A stretch of 64,000 nt of DNA from Syntrophotalea acetylenica (GTDB taxonomy: Bacteria; Desulfobacterota; Desulfuromonadia; Desulfuromonadales; Syntrophotaleaceae). Positions 57,166-64,000 of the stretch are shown piece by piece; the stretch's first letter is position 1, and each line of letters begins with the position of its first letter. The notes beneath the pieces are model-generated. The model ran no database searches and was not told the origin of the DNA. It saw only the letters and a program-made list of their open reading frames with translations. Location: NCBI RefSeq assembly GCF_001888165.1, contig NZ_CP015455.1:1916001-1980000 (forward strand). Direction: 5' to 3'. A program made the position numbers and the translations under genes.

Positions 57166-57324
57166 GCCGGGCATGAAAACCTTTTTCCATGTTGGCCGTC
57201 TCGCAGCGCCTGTTATCCCCGATCCTCATCCATTCCAAAGGGCAACCGCATGTCGCAAGGGGAAATATCCTGATCTTCCACGGCAAGTCGCAACACATTG
57301 GCTATTTAATGAAAGTGCGCCTAC

Positions 57325-57412
57325 AAAAAAAACCCGCACCAATACAGGAAGTTTTTCCGGTATCAATGCGGGTTTCGTTGAGTCCGCCAGAGGCAGAGGT
57401 CGAAATGAGCGC
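57325..57412 (-). ncRNA. Putative small RNA or attenuator, copy 1
   Basis: Minus-strand element of about 88 nt. It begins GCGCTCATTTCGACC just after a perfect TATAAT (57416-57421). A 5-bp hairpin TCTGC/GCGGA follows (57383-57397, one U-G pair). It ends in a strong terminator: AAACCCGCA pairs with TGCGGGTTT, enclosing a wobble-rich inner stem (TTGATAC/GTATTGG), then eight T. Copy 2 lies exactly 500 bp upstream. It precedes the formate dehydrogenase operon by 210 bp, so it is either an independent RNA or part of a leader. Not a family I recognise. Confidence 0.6.
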
Positions 57413-57420
57413 TTAATTAT

Positions 57421-57764
57421 ATCGTGTATATCGGGTCAGTATTTAATTCTGTCTACGCAGGCAAATCTCAAATGATTAGTAGTTCATCGGACAACGGGGC
57501 AAACGGGCAAACCCTCTGTCCATCCGCTTATTGCCTGAAAGTTTGCAGCTGTAAGCCTGTACGGACAACCAGTTTCAAACAGTTGCCCGAGCGGACGCCT
57601 GGCCTTGAAGTTCCGAGGTTGGGCATAACCGCCCGAACCACACCCGAAACGCCCAGGCGGCAACGTAATGGCGCACATCGGTAGGCTTCATCACGCGCAG
57701 GATTGCAAAATGGACATCCTCCGGTTGTCCGAAGGGCGAGGGCCATGGATGGCCCGAGTCACAA
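57421..57764. other. 344-bp non-coding spacer between the two RNA copies
   Basis: No credible ORF. It contains the upstream part of the copy 1 promoter and a 16-bp GGGCCAT-GG-ATGGCCC palindrome (57740-57755) that takes the place of the centre of the dispersed repeat. Short minus-strand frames here have no recognisable protein signal. Confidence 0.4.
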
Positions 57765-57820
57765 GCAAGCCTGCGGATTGACGCCGTCACATCGGAAAAG
57801 GGCCGATTCCGGATGAAAAC
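57765..57820. repeat. Third copy of the 56-bp repeat arm
   Basis: Four substitutions and no indels relative to 35065-35120. It abuts the T-run of RNA copy 2 on one side and the 57740-57755 palindrome on the other. Confidence 0.85.
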
Positions 57821-57824
57821 CAGC

Positions 57825-57912
57825 TAAAAAAACCCGCACGTGCACCATGTAACATTACGGTGCAGATGCGGGTTTCGTAAAGTCTGCCAAAAGCAGAGAT
57901 CGAAATAAGCGC
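57825..57912 (-). ncRNA. Putative small RNA or attenuator, copy 2
   Basis: Homologue of the element at 57325-57412, at the same spacing. It starts GCGCTTATTTCGATC; the small hairpin is TCTGC/GCAGA, fully Watson-Crick. The terminator has the same AAACCCGCA/TGCGGGTTT base but an unrelated inner stem (TGCACC/GGTGCA), followed by seven T. A -10-like TATCAT lies at 57918-57923, with no good -35. It is 270 bp downstream of mobB on the same strand. Confidence 0.6.
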
Positions 57913-58182
57913 ACTCTATGATAGGAAGTTTTTCCGGATATCGAGACCAGGCTAAAAACGCGTTGCCACGGCAATGGTCTGCCTTGCCGGCGGGGGGAAA
58001 GCCATCGACCGGTACTTACCCGCCACTTGATCCGAACTTACGCATCGCTATTTACCATACTACATAGGGACATGCAAGAAGATTCTATAAACCGATAGCA
58101 AGGAAATGCCGCCGCCAGCGTTGTGCTGCATTTCTCCACGGAATTCCCATGCAGCAAAAAGCGCTGGAATGGCAATGTTCCA

Positions 58183-58680
58183 TCAGCCCCGAAGCCCATA
58201 TTTTTGCGCCAGCAGGTCGGCAACACCCACGGCGTCCTCCAGATCGAAAACGGGCACGCCGATGTCCCAGTCGGCATCGCTTACCACGGCAAGCAATTCT
58301 TCCGGCGAACTCAACAACTCCGAGGAGTGGGCCTTGCGATGGACTTCTATTTTAGGGTTGATGGAGCGTTTATAGCCTTCGACGAGGATGATATCCACGC
58401 CGGCAATCATGGCCGTTATCTCGTCAAGACGCATCTCCTGTTCCACGTGCCGGATCAGGGCAAAAGTTGACGGCGAGGATATGGCCACCAGCTCAGCGCC
58501 GGCCTGCGCATGCCGCCAGGTATCCTTGCCGGGTTTGTCGATGTCGAAGCCGTGCACATCATGCTTGATGGTTGCGACATGCACGTTACGTTGCTTCAGT
58601 TGCCTGATCAGTTTCTCGAGAAAAGTGGTTTTGCCGGTGCCTGATGTGCCGACCAGAACCACCACAGGTATTGAGGACAT
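58183..58680 (-). CDS. mobB: Molybdopterin-guanine dinucleotide biosynthesis protein MobB
   Basis: GTP-binding protein that aids MobA in making the guanine dinucleotide form of the molybdenum cofactor used by formate dehydrogenases. The 165-residue protein has the P-loop LVGTSGTGKTTFLEKLI (8-24), ATIKHDVHGFDIDKPGKDTWRHAQAGAE in pieces, and VDIILVEGYK. ATG 58680 has GGGAG eight bases upstream; the longer frame is unsupported. It is divergent from selA and upstream of the RNA pair and formate dehydrogenase operon. Confidence 0.92.
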   Translation of the reverse strand: MSSIPVVVLVGTSGTGKTTFLEKLIRQLKQRNVHVATIKHDVHGFDIDKPGKDTWRHAQAGAELVAISSPSTFALIRHVEQEMRLDEITAMIAGVDIILVEGYKRSINPKIEVHRKAHSSELLSSPEELLAVVSDADWDIGVPVFDLEDAVGVADLLAQKYGLRG

Positions 58681-58889
58681 AAAAGCATCTCCCGTATTCC
58701 GGGTTATCCGTGAACGGCCCGGGCTGAATTTCGCACACCATACCACAATCAAAAAATCCGGCAACCCTGTAACCCGTTTTGCCTGCGACCACGATGGTTT
58801 CAAAAAACAATGTCCCGCGATCTGGCGGATATTTCAGAAAAAGCAGCCATGGATAACGCCAGGGCCTCGGCCAGACACCCCATACCCAC

Positions 58890-58917
58890 TTGACACTGAA
58901 GGAGGGAAATATACAAT
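58890..58917 (+). promoter_or_regulatory. Sigma70-type promoter for selA
   Basis: TTGACA (58890-58895), a 16-bp spacer and TACAAT (58912-58917) on the plus strand, 85 bp before the selA start. This is among the best promoter matches in the window. Transcription would begin near 58924. Confidence 0.65.
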
Positions 58918-58963
58918 GGGGCGACAAAAACGCCGGGGTCAACAAAACGCGATCTTGACCACG

Positions 58964-58984
58964 CCGCGGTTGCCGCGGTTTTTT
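58964..58984 (+). terminator. Terminator-like hairpin in the selA leader
   Basis: CCGCGG-TTG-CCGCGG followed by six T, only 17 bases before the selA start codon and downstream of the likely promoter. It is preceded in the leader by a 6-bp hairpin GGTCAA/TTGACC (near 58937-58960). The arrangement suggests attenuation of selA, but the regulator is unknown. Confidence 0.55.
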
Positions 58985-59001
58985 CAGGAAAGGCTATCCT
59001 C

Positions 59002-60387
59002 TTGCTCAGAAACATCCCGAAAGTCGACAAGGTCCTGGAATGGTCCGACGTCCAGGTTCTTTTGGACCGATATCCCCGTCCGGTGGTAATCAGCGCCGTG
59101 CGGGAAGTCCTCGGTCTGCTTCGCGGCGAACTGCTTGGCGGCGCAGGCGCGGAAAGCCTCGAAGACAATGCGATCGCCGCGCGGATTGCCGGTACCCTGG
59201 AAACAATGAACATGCCCGGTTTGCGGCGCGTGATCAACGGCACCGGAGTGGTTCTGCACACAAACCTGGGTCGGGCTCCGCTGGCCGAATCGCTGCGGGA
59301 TATGATGCTGGATGCGGCCTTCGGCTACAATACGCTTGAGTTCGACCTGGAAACAGGAGGACGCGGTCGCCGCGCAACCCATGTGGAGAAGTTGCTCTGC
59401 CAGCTGACCGGTGCCGAGACGGCGGTGGTGGTCAACAACAACGCGGCTGCGGTACTGCTGGCACTTTCCTCCCTCGCCCGTAACAGGGAGGTGGTGGTCT
59501 CCCGCGGGGAACTGGTGGAAATCGGCGGGTCGTTCCGTATCCCCGAGGTTATGGAACAAAGCGGTGCGATCCTGCGGGAGGTCGGCGCCACCAACCGCAC
59601 CCATCCCCGGGACTATCGTGCCGCCCTGACCGCGGAAACCGCCCTGCTTCTTAAAGTGCACACCAGCAATTTCGCCGTGGTCGGCTTTACCAGCGAGGTT
59701 TCCACCGAGGAGATGGTCGCCATCGGTCGCGATGCCGGCGTACCGGTCATGGTAGACGCAGGGAGCGGCACCCTGCTGGATCTCTCTATCTGCGGACTCC
59801 GCGGTGAGAAGACCATCAGGGAATACCTCGATGCCGGTGCGGATGTGGTCAGTTTCAGCGGCGACAAACTTCTCGGCGGCCCCCAGGCCGGCATCATCGT
59901 GGGCAAGCGCAGTTTTCTGGACCCCATGAAAAAACACCCGCTGCTGCGGGCCCTGCGTCTTGACAAGGTCACCCTCGCAACGCTGGAAGGGACGCTGCGC
60001 CTGTACCGGGACGAACGCGAAGCCCTGCAGCGCATACCGATCCTGCGCATGTTGACGGTCCCGGCCGAAGAGCTTGCCAAGCGGGCCACAAAAGCCGTAC
60101 GTCGCATGCGACGCGCACTGCCGGTCGCCGTAACCGTCACCGCCCGCAAGGGGTTTTCCCAGGTTGGGGGCGGCTCCTTCCCCCTGCTGGAAATCCCCAC
60201 AACCCTGCTTTGCGTCGCCGTCGAAGGCCTGTCCGCCCAGCAACTGGAAAGGCGGCTGCGAACCAGGGCCCTGCCGATTATCGGCAGAATATCGCAGGGC
60301 GCCTTCCTGCTGGACCTGCGTACCCTGGCCGACACGGAGATTGCGGACATCATCAGCGCCTTGCAATCCATCACCGTCTCAGCTTGA
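59002..60387 (+). CDS. selA: L-seryl-tRNA(Sec) selenium transferase
   Basis: PLP enzyme that converts seryl-tRNA(Sec) to selenocysteyl-tRNA(Sec) with selenophosphate. The 461-residue protein has GLRRVINGTGVVLHTNLGRAPL in pieces, ETGGRGRRATHVEKLL, NNNAAAVLLAL, and the PLP lysine (289) in SFSGDKLLGGPQAGII. The start is TTG 59002 with GGAAAGG upstream, which gives the family's N-terminus. It is convergent with selB, with 21 bp between stops. Confidence 0.95.
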   Translation: MLRNIPKVDKVLEWSDVQVLLDRYPRPVVISAVREVLGLLRGELLGGAGAESLEDNAIAARIAGTLETMNMPGLRRVINGTGVVLHTNLGRAPLAESLRDMMLDAAFGYNTLEFDLETGGRGRRATHVEKLLCQLTGAETAVVVNNNAAAVLLALSSLARNREVVVSRGELVEIGGSFRIPEVMEQSGAILREVGATNRTHPRDYRAALTAETALLLKVHTSNFAVVGFTSEVSTEEMVAIGRDAGVPVMVDAGSGTLLDLSICGLRGEKTIREYLDAGADVVSFSGDKLLGGPQAGIIVGKRSFLDPMKKHPLLRALRLDKVTLATLEGTLRLYRDEREALQRIPILRMLTVPAEELAKRATKAVRRMRRALPVAVTVTARKGFSQVGGGSFPLLEIPTTLLCVAVEGLSAQQLERRLRTRALPIIGRISQGAFLLDLRTLADTEIADIISALQSITVSA

Positions 60388-60408
60388 GTTTTCGCGCAAA
60401 CCTGTCGC

Positions 60409-62319
60409 CTATCGCTTTCTCAGCACCCTCTTGTCGCCAACCCGGATGGTGATCTTTTCCTGGTCGAAATACTCCAGAAGAGGGATCATGTATTTGCGGG
60501 ACAAGCCGGTCAGTTCCCTGAACTGCGGAGGGGTTATGCCGTCATTTTCCCGCAGGAAGCCAACCAGCTTGTCCTGCAGCTGCCGAAGGGTTTCGGGATC
60601 GTAGAAAAGATCGGCCTTGACCTTTGCCACCCGTCCCTCGCGGACCAGCAGATTCAGATAATCCAGGACGCTTTTCTCACTGCCGCTCACTGTCTCGCAC
60701 AATTCCTTGATGGTGGGCGGTTCGGTCCCGCCGGCTGCCAGAGCGGCTTCCAGCCTGGACAGAAGCTCGCCCCGGTCGGCAACGGCAAAAGCCTTATGGC
60801 CCGGCTTTTTTACCAGATCCCGGTCAACCTGTGCGGTGCCGTCCTTCTCCAAGGCATGCAGGACCAGCGGGAAGAAGCGGATATCGCTGCGTTTCGGAAT
60901 GCACGCCTTCAACTCTTCTTTTCCGATCCCCTCCTTGTGGGGATTGTCCTTCACGTAGTCTTCCAACCCTGCAAGCAGCAGGCACTTGAGACGTTCAAAT
61001 GCTTCTTTTGCCAGGAAAATCCGAGGCTTTCGCAGTGCCTGCACAATTTCACCCTGGGAAAGCAGTGCCGCGAGGGCGGCCTCGGCTCGTGGCGCCGGAA
61101 GGCCGCTGCGAATGACAAGATCCTCCAAACTCAGGCCGGACAGCAGGCTCTCCCGAACCAGAAGCAGGAGTTTGTCCGCATCCGCCCCTTCACTGAGCGC
61201 ATCGAGAAGTTCGAGGGCCTGCGCGGAACGACGCCTGCGCCGCGGCGGCGCAGGATCGATCACCACACCGCCGCCAACGGTAATCTGCGGTGAATAGCTG
61301 CGCACAATGAACAGATCCCCGGGCAGAAGCAGAACCGGGTTTCTGAGGCGCAGCTGAACAAAGGCGGAGTCCCCTGGTGCCAGGGTATCCCGATCCAGCA
61401 GAATGATCTGCGCCGGTACTTCGTAAGTGGCCGAATGCAGGCGCAGCGTTGCGCGATGCTTCAGATCCCGTGGGGCCGAAGACAGATAATCGATGCGGGC
61501 GTCCACGGTACGGGTCGCGCGAAACACCCCACGCGGCACAACCACGTCGCCCCGGGACATATCGCCATAATCGGCACCCTGCAGATTGACCGCCAGCCGC
61601 TGTCCCGCCGAACCGCGTTCCGATTTTTTGCCGTGGGTCTGCACGCTGCGCACCCGCGAGGTCAGGCCGGAAGGTAGAATTTCCACCTCATCGCCAGTGG
61701 CGATTTCCCCGGAAAGCAGGGTGCCGGTAACGACGGTGCCAAATCCCGCAACGGTAAAAACTCGGTCAACCGGCAGCCTGAAAGGGCCGTCGGTGGGCTT
61801 TTCCTCTATTTCGGCGGCAAGCTGCCCCAGGGTGGCCTTGAGCTCATCCAGGCCGGCGCCGGTTTTTGACGAAACCGGGATGATCGGTGCCTGTTCCAGG
61901 AAACTTCCCGCCAGATAATCGCGCACCTCTTCCATCACCAGATGCAGCCATTCCTCATCCACCATGTCGCACTTGGCAAGGGCCACCAGACCTTGCCTGA
62001 CCCCGAGCAACTGGCAGATCTCCAGGTGTTCGCGAGTCTGGGGCATAACGCCTTCATCGGCGGCAATCACCAGCATGACCAGGTCCATGCCGCCAACACC
62101 AGCCACCATGGCCCGCACAAATCGCTCATGGCCAGGAACGTCCACAATCCCGAACTGCACGCCGTCCGGCAATTCCAGATGCGCGAAACCGAGTTCGATG
62201 GTGATGCCCCTTGCCTTCTCTTCCTTGAGACGGTCCGTATCGATGCCCGTCAGGGCCTTGACCAGCGATGTTTTGCCATGGTCTATATGCCCGGCGGTAC
62301 CAAGAATAAGGTGTTTCAT
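60409..62319 (-). CDS. selB: Selenocysteine-specific elongation factor
   Basis: Brings selenocysteyl-tRNA to UGA codons marked by a SECIS hairpin. The 636-residue protein has an EF-Tu-like GTPase ([38 protein letters not shown]), two beta domains, and four winged-helix domains at the C-terminus (about 375-636) that bind the hairpin; the last includes [22 protein letters not shown] 62319 has AAGGG upstream. tRNA-Sec lies 97 bp upstream on the same strand. Confidence 0.96.
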   Translation of the reverse strand: MKHLILGTAGHIDHGKTSLVKALTGIDTDRLKEEKARGITIELGFAHLELPDGVQFGIVDVPGHERFVRAMVAGVGGMDLVMLVIAADEGVMPQTREHLEICQLLGVRQGLVALAKCDMVDEEWLHLVMEEVRDYLAGSFLEQAPIIPVSSKTGAGLDELKATLGQLAAEIEEKPTDGPFRLPVDRVFTVAGFGTVVTGTLLSGEIATGDEVEILPSGLTSRVRSVQTHGKKSERGSAGQRLAVNLQGADYGDMSRGDVVVPRGVFRATRTVDARIDYLSSAPRDLKHRATLRLHSATYEVPAQIILLDRDTLAPGDSAFVQLRLRNPVLLLPGDLFIVRSYSPQITVGGGVVIDPAPPRRRRRSAQALELLDALSEGADADKLLLLVRESLLSGLSLEDLVIRSGLPAPRAEAALAALLSQGEIVQALRKPRIFLAKEAFERLKCLLLAGLEDYVKDNPHKEGIGKEELKACIPKRSDIRFFPLVLHALEKDGTAQVDRDLVKKPGHKAFAVADRGELLSRLEAALAAGGTEPPTIKELCETVSGSEKSVLDYLNLLVREGRVAKVKADLFYDPETLRQLQDKLVGFLRENDGITPPQFRELTGLSRKYMIPLLEYFDQEKITIRVGDKRVLRKR

Positions 62320-62416
62320 ACAATGCCCTTACCAACTGCTGTGAGACACGATAGTGGAACGGAAAGAAAACCGGATGCGCTGTATTTCAGAAAAACCGGG
62401 TGGGGAGCGGGGAATT

Positions 62417-62514
62417 TGGCGGAAGCGCATGGGAATCGAACCCACCTGGGAAGTTTCTCACCCCCCACACCGGTTTTGAAGACCGGGCGGCCCACCAGCG
62501 ACCGACGCGCTTCC
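62417..62514 (-). tRNA. selC: tRNA-Sec (anticodon TCA)
   Basis: A 98-nt tRNA with features special to selenocysteine tRNA: an 8-bp acceptor stem (GGAAGCGC/GCGCTTCC), anticodon TCA in loop CTTCAAA closed by CCGGT/ACCGG, and a long variable arm (TGGGGGGTGAGAAACTTCCCA). The T arm has GGTTCGATTCC and the CCA end is encoded. It sits immediately upstream of selB. Confidence 0.96.
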
Positions 62515-62709
62515 ATGATCTGCAATAACGGATCTGCATGGCACGAGTCCGGGGTTCTATAACACTGCCAGCAGCCAGAACCCGGCCCTGAGCGCTCTCC
62601 CGTATCGTTTCCAATGCGCAGCAGATACTACCCGATCATTTGAATTTATGCAACCTCTTATGCCCGTTTTAGAAAGTGTCGCCGCGCCGGACAGATCGGC
62701 CACCGCGCA

Positions 62710-63609
62710 CTATTCCAGGCCAAAACGTTGCAAAATGCTGTCGACAAAGGCTTCGGCGGCGGGAGAAAGCGATCGCCCCCTCCGGGTCACGAGATAAAAA
62801 TGCCGGGAAATGACCATTCCCCGCACCGCGACAAGAAACAGTTCTCCGCGCTCGCATTCCTTTCTGACCGACAGTTCGGACACAAAGGAGATGCCGGCAC
62901 CATTCAGAATGGCCTGTTTGACCGCTTCGTTGCTGCCCAGACACAAGGAAACGTTCAGTTGATCGGGATCGAGGTTCGCCCTGACCAGTGCGTCGCGAAA
63001 GGAACTGCCGGTTCCCGAACCCGATTCGCGAAGAATCAGGGGCTCATCCAGAAGCTCTTCCACGGCAATGTCCTTTTTGCCGTACCAGCGATGACCCGCC
63101 GGCACCACCAGGGATATCCTGTCGGGAGCAAGGGGCGTAAAAACCAGATCCTTCTCAGCGAAGGTGGTGCCGACCAGCGCGAACTCCACTTCTTCACACT
63201 TGAGCCGCTCAAGGGTCTCCCTGCTGTCACCCTGATAAAGGGTTATGACAACGCCGGGATAGTTCTCCCGAAAGGAAAATATGCAGTCCGGGATCATGTA
63301 GCATGCAGGAATATTGCTGCCACCGATTTTCAGGGCCACCTCGGCAAGCCCCCGAAAACGATTGAGAGCCAGTGCCACGTCCCGGCCTTCCTGAAGGATG
63401 CGCCGGGCGTGCTCCAGCAGCAGTTTTCCGGCCTCGGTGGGAAACGCCCCCTTTCCGGTCCGGTCAAGCAATTTCAAATCGAACTCTTTTTCAAGCGATG
63501 AGATGTGCTGACTGACGGTTGACTGGGTGAGAAAAGCAGATTCCGCGGCTCGGGAAAAACTGCCGCTGTCCGCAACGGCAATGAATACTTCAAGCTGTTT
63601 CAGGTTCAT
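62710..63609 (-). CDS. LysR-family regulator, probably selenium-associated
   Basis: A 299-residue LysR-type regulator. The winged helix-turn-helix is at 1-60 (MNLKQLEVFIAVADSGSFSRAA, AFLTQSTVSQHISSLE) and a periplasmic-binding-like effector domain covers about 90-295. It resembles the CysB/CysL-like group annotated as selenium metabolism-associated in sel clusters; its position next to tRNA-Sec and selB supports that, but the ligand is unknown. ATG 63609 has GAGG six bases upstream. Likely targets would be sel and fdh genes in this block. Confidence 0.85.
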   Translation of the reverse strand: MNLKQLEVFIAVADSGSFSRAAESAFLTQSTVSQHISSLEKEFDLKLLDRTGKGAFPTEAGKLLLEHARRILQEGRDVALALNRFRGLAEVALKIGGSNIPACYMIPDCIFSFRENYPGVVITLYQGDSRETLERLKCEEVEFALVGTTFAEKDLVFTPLAPDRISLVVPAGHRWYGKKDIAVEELLDEPLILRESGSGTGSSFRDALVRANLDPDQLNVSLCLGSNEAVKQAILNGAGISFVSELSVRKECERGELFLVAVRGMVISRHFYLVTRRGRSLSPAAEAFVDSILQRFGLE

Positions 63610-63980
63610 GAACATCCTCAAAAAAGGTATCGAGCAGGTAGCTAGAACCATGCGGCTCGAGCTTTCATTGATTTTTTCACTATATAGCATGATTTTTTTG
63701 AATAGAAAAGTTTTTGCGAAGATGCCAGGTCTCAAAGTCTCCGGACGTATGTCAACCAGACGTCAATCCTTCGAAAAATCCATTCTCGCCTCGCTGCCGG
63801 TAGCGTACCTGTGCTAGAATGCGCGCCTGTTCGCGGGCAGAAACCGTGGTCGGGGCAGACTGCCAGCCGGCACAGACGCCAGCCCTTCCCAGCAGCAAAC
63901 GTGGCTTCCGGAACGCCCCAAAAATCCGCGTTGCACATACCGATCAAAAGGTCGGAACATGATTGGAAAGACAGGTTTTA
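63610..63980. other. Intergenic region at the right edge
   Basis: 371 bp upstream of the LysR gene. It has an A/T-rich stretch near 63655-63720 that likely holds the LysR promoter, and a plus-strand TAGAAT (63815-63820) as a possible -10 box for a gene beyond the window. No RNA gene or repeat was seen. Confidence 0.4.
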
Positions 63981-64000
63981 ATGGATATGATCACGCTTTT
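63959..64000 (+). CDS. Possible start of a gene running off the window
   Basis: Two candidate starts: ATG 63959 (AAGG about eight bases upstream, MIGKTGFNGYDHAF) and ATG 63981 in another frame (AGG six bases upstream, MDMITL). Too little sequence remains to tell whether either is real or to name a product. Confidence 0.25.
   Translation, partial: MIGKTGFNGYDHAF

Noticed and set aside
57575-57790. 71-residue minus-strand frame between the RNA copies
   Set aside because: No ribosome site or domain; it crosses the dispersed repeat arm and a palindrome.
58916-59089. Leader peptide ORF (MGRQKRRGQQ...) before selA as an attenuation peptide
   Set aside because: Its ATG and ribosome site overlap the likely -10 box, so they would not be on the transcript, and the frame runs into selA out of phase.
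1-64000. CRISPR array, prophage, integrase or intact insertion sequence
   Set aside because: No regularly spaced direct repeats, transposase, integrase or phage structural gene was found; the only mobile-like items are short palindromic repeats.

Overview
The window is a dense, GC-rich bacterial chromosome segment, mostly transcribed from the minus strand. It looks like an anaerobic deltaproteobacterium of the Desulfuromonadales, close to Pelobacter/Syntrophotalea/Geobacter. This rests on the ispE next to tRNA-Gln arrangement, the MshEN-type AAA ATPase, many TPR and c-di-GMP proteins, a cytosolic NAD-linked selenocysteine formate dehydrogenase, a complete selA/selB/selC set, and intergenic palindromic repeats of a kind I recall from that group. 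The assignment is an inference from gene content; no 16S rRNA or ribosomal protein lies in the window.

Layout. 1-10.6 kb: tRNA-Gln, ispE, an AAA ATPase broken by a one-base frameshift, a FetAB-type ABC exporter, family 4 uracil-DNA glycosylase, a zinc phospholipase-like exported protein, coaBC, a metallo-hydrolase, a YhaM-like exonuclease and an FAD dehydrogenase. 10.6-12.9 kb: receiver-first histidine kinase, universal stress protein, CheY-like regulator. 13-21.4 kb: purine salvage (punA, mtnP), RodZ-like protein, TPR lipoprotein, rlmN, ndk, hisG-hisI and a multi-PAS histidine kinase. 21.8-34.8 kb: envelope genes (L,D-transpeptidase, Lpp-like lipoprotein, lipocalin, amidase), RNA/nucleotide housekeeping (rdgB, rph, DHH phosphoesterase), copA, a TPR protein, a macro-domain protein and an ABC-F ATPase. 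34.8-43.7 kb: a palindromic repeat, RNase E/G with a tandem-repeat tail, Smr and TPR proteins, mltD, hflX, fabI. 43.7-49.4 kb: an intact diguanylate cyclase, a c-di-GMP riboswitch before a shortened, probably dead diguanylate cyclase, a nitroreductase, a SPOR-NlpC/P60 hydrolase and a DUF4403-like protein.

49.6-63.6 kb is a formate/selenium/molybdenum block: a DsbC-like protein, moeA, a three-gene NAD-linked formate dehydrogenase operon whose catalytic subunit reads a UGA as selenocysteine with a SECIS hairpin just behind it, mobB, selA, selB, tRNA-Sec and a LysR regulator. The window thus holds the enzyme, cofactor-insertion genes and most of the Sec machinery (selD is not seen).

The most unusual item is a pair of related minus-strand RNA elements exactly 500 bp apart between mobB and the formate dehydrogenase operon. 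Each has a -10-like box, a conserved 5' segment, a small hairpin kept by a wobble change, and an intrinsic terminator whose inner stem differs in sequence but stays paired. They could be two small RNAs or a tandem attenuator. Other items of interest are the riboswitch with a degenerate target, a terminator just before selA, and dispersed palindromic repeats.
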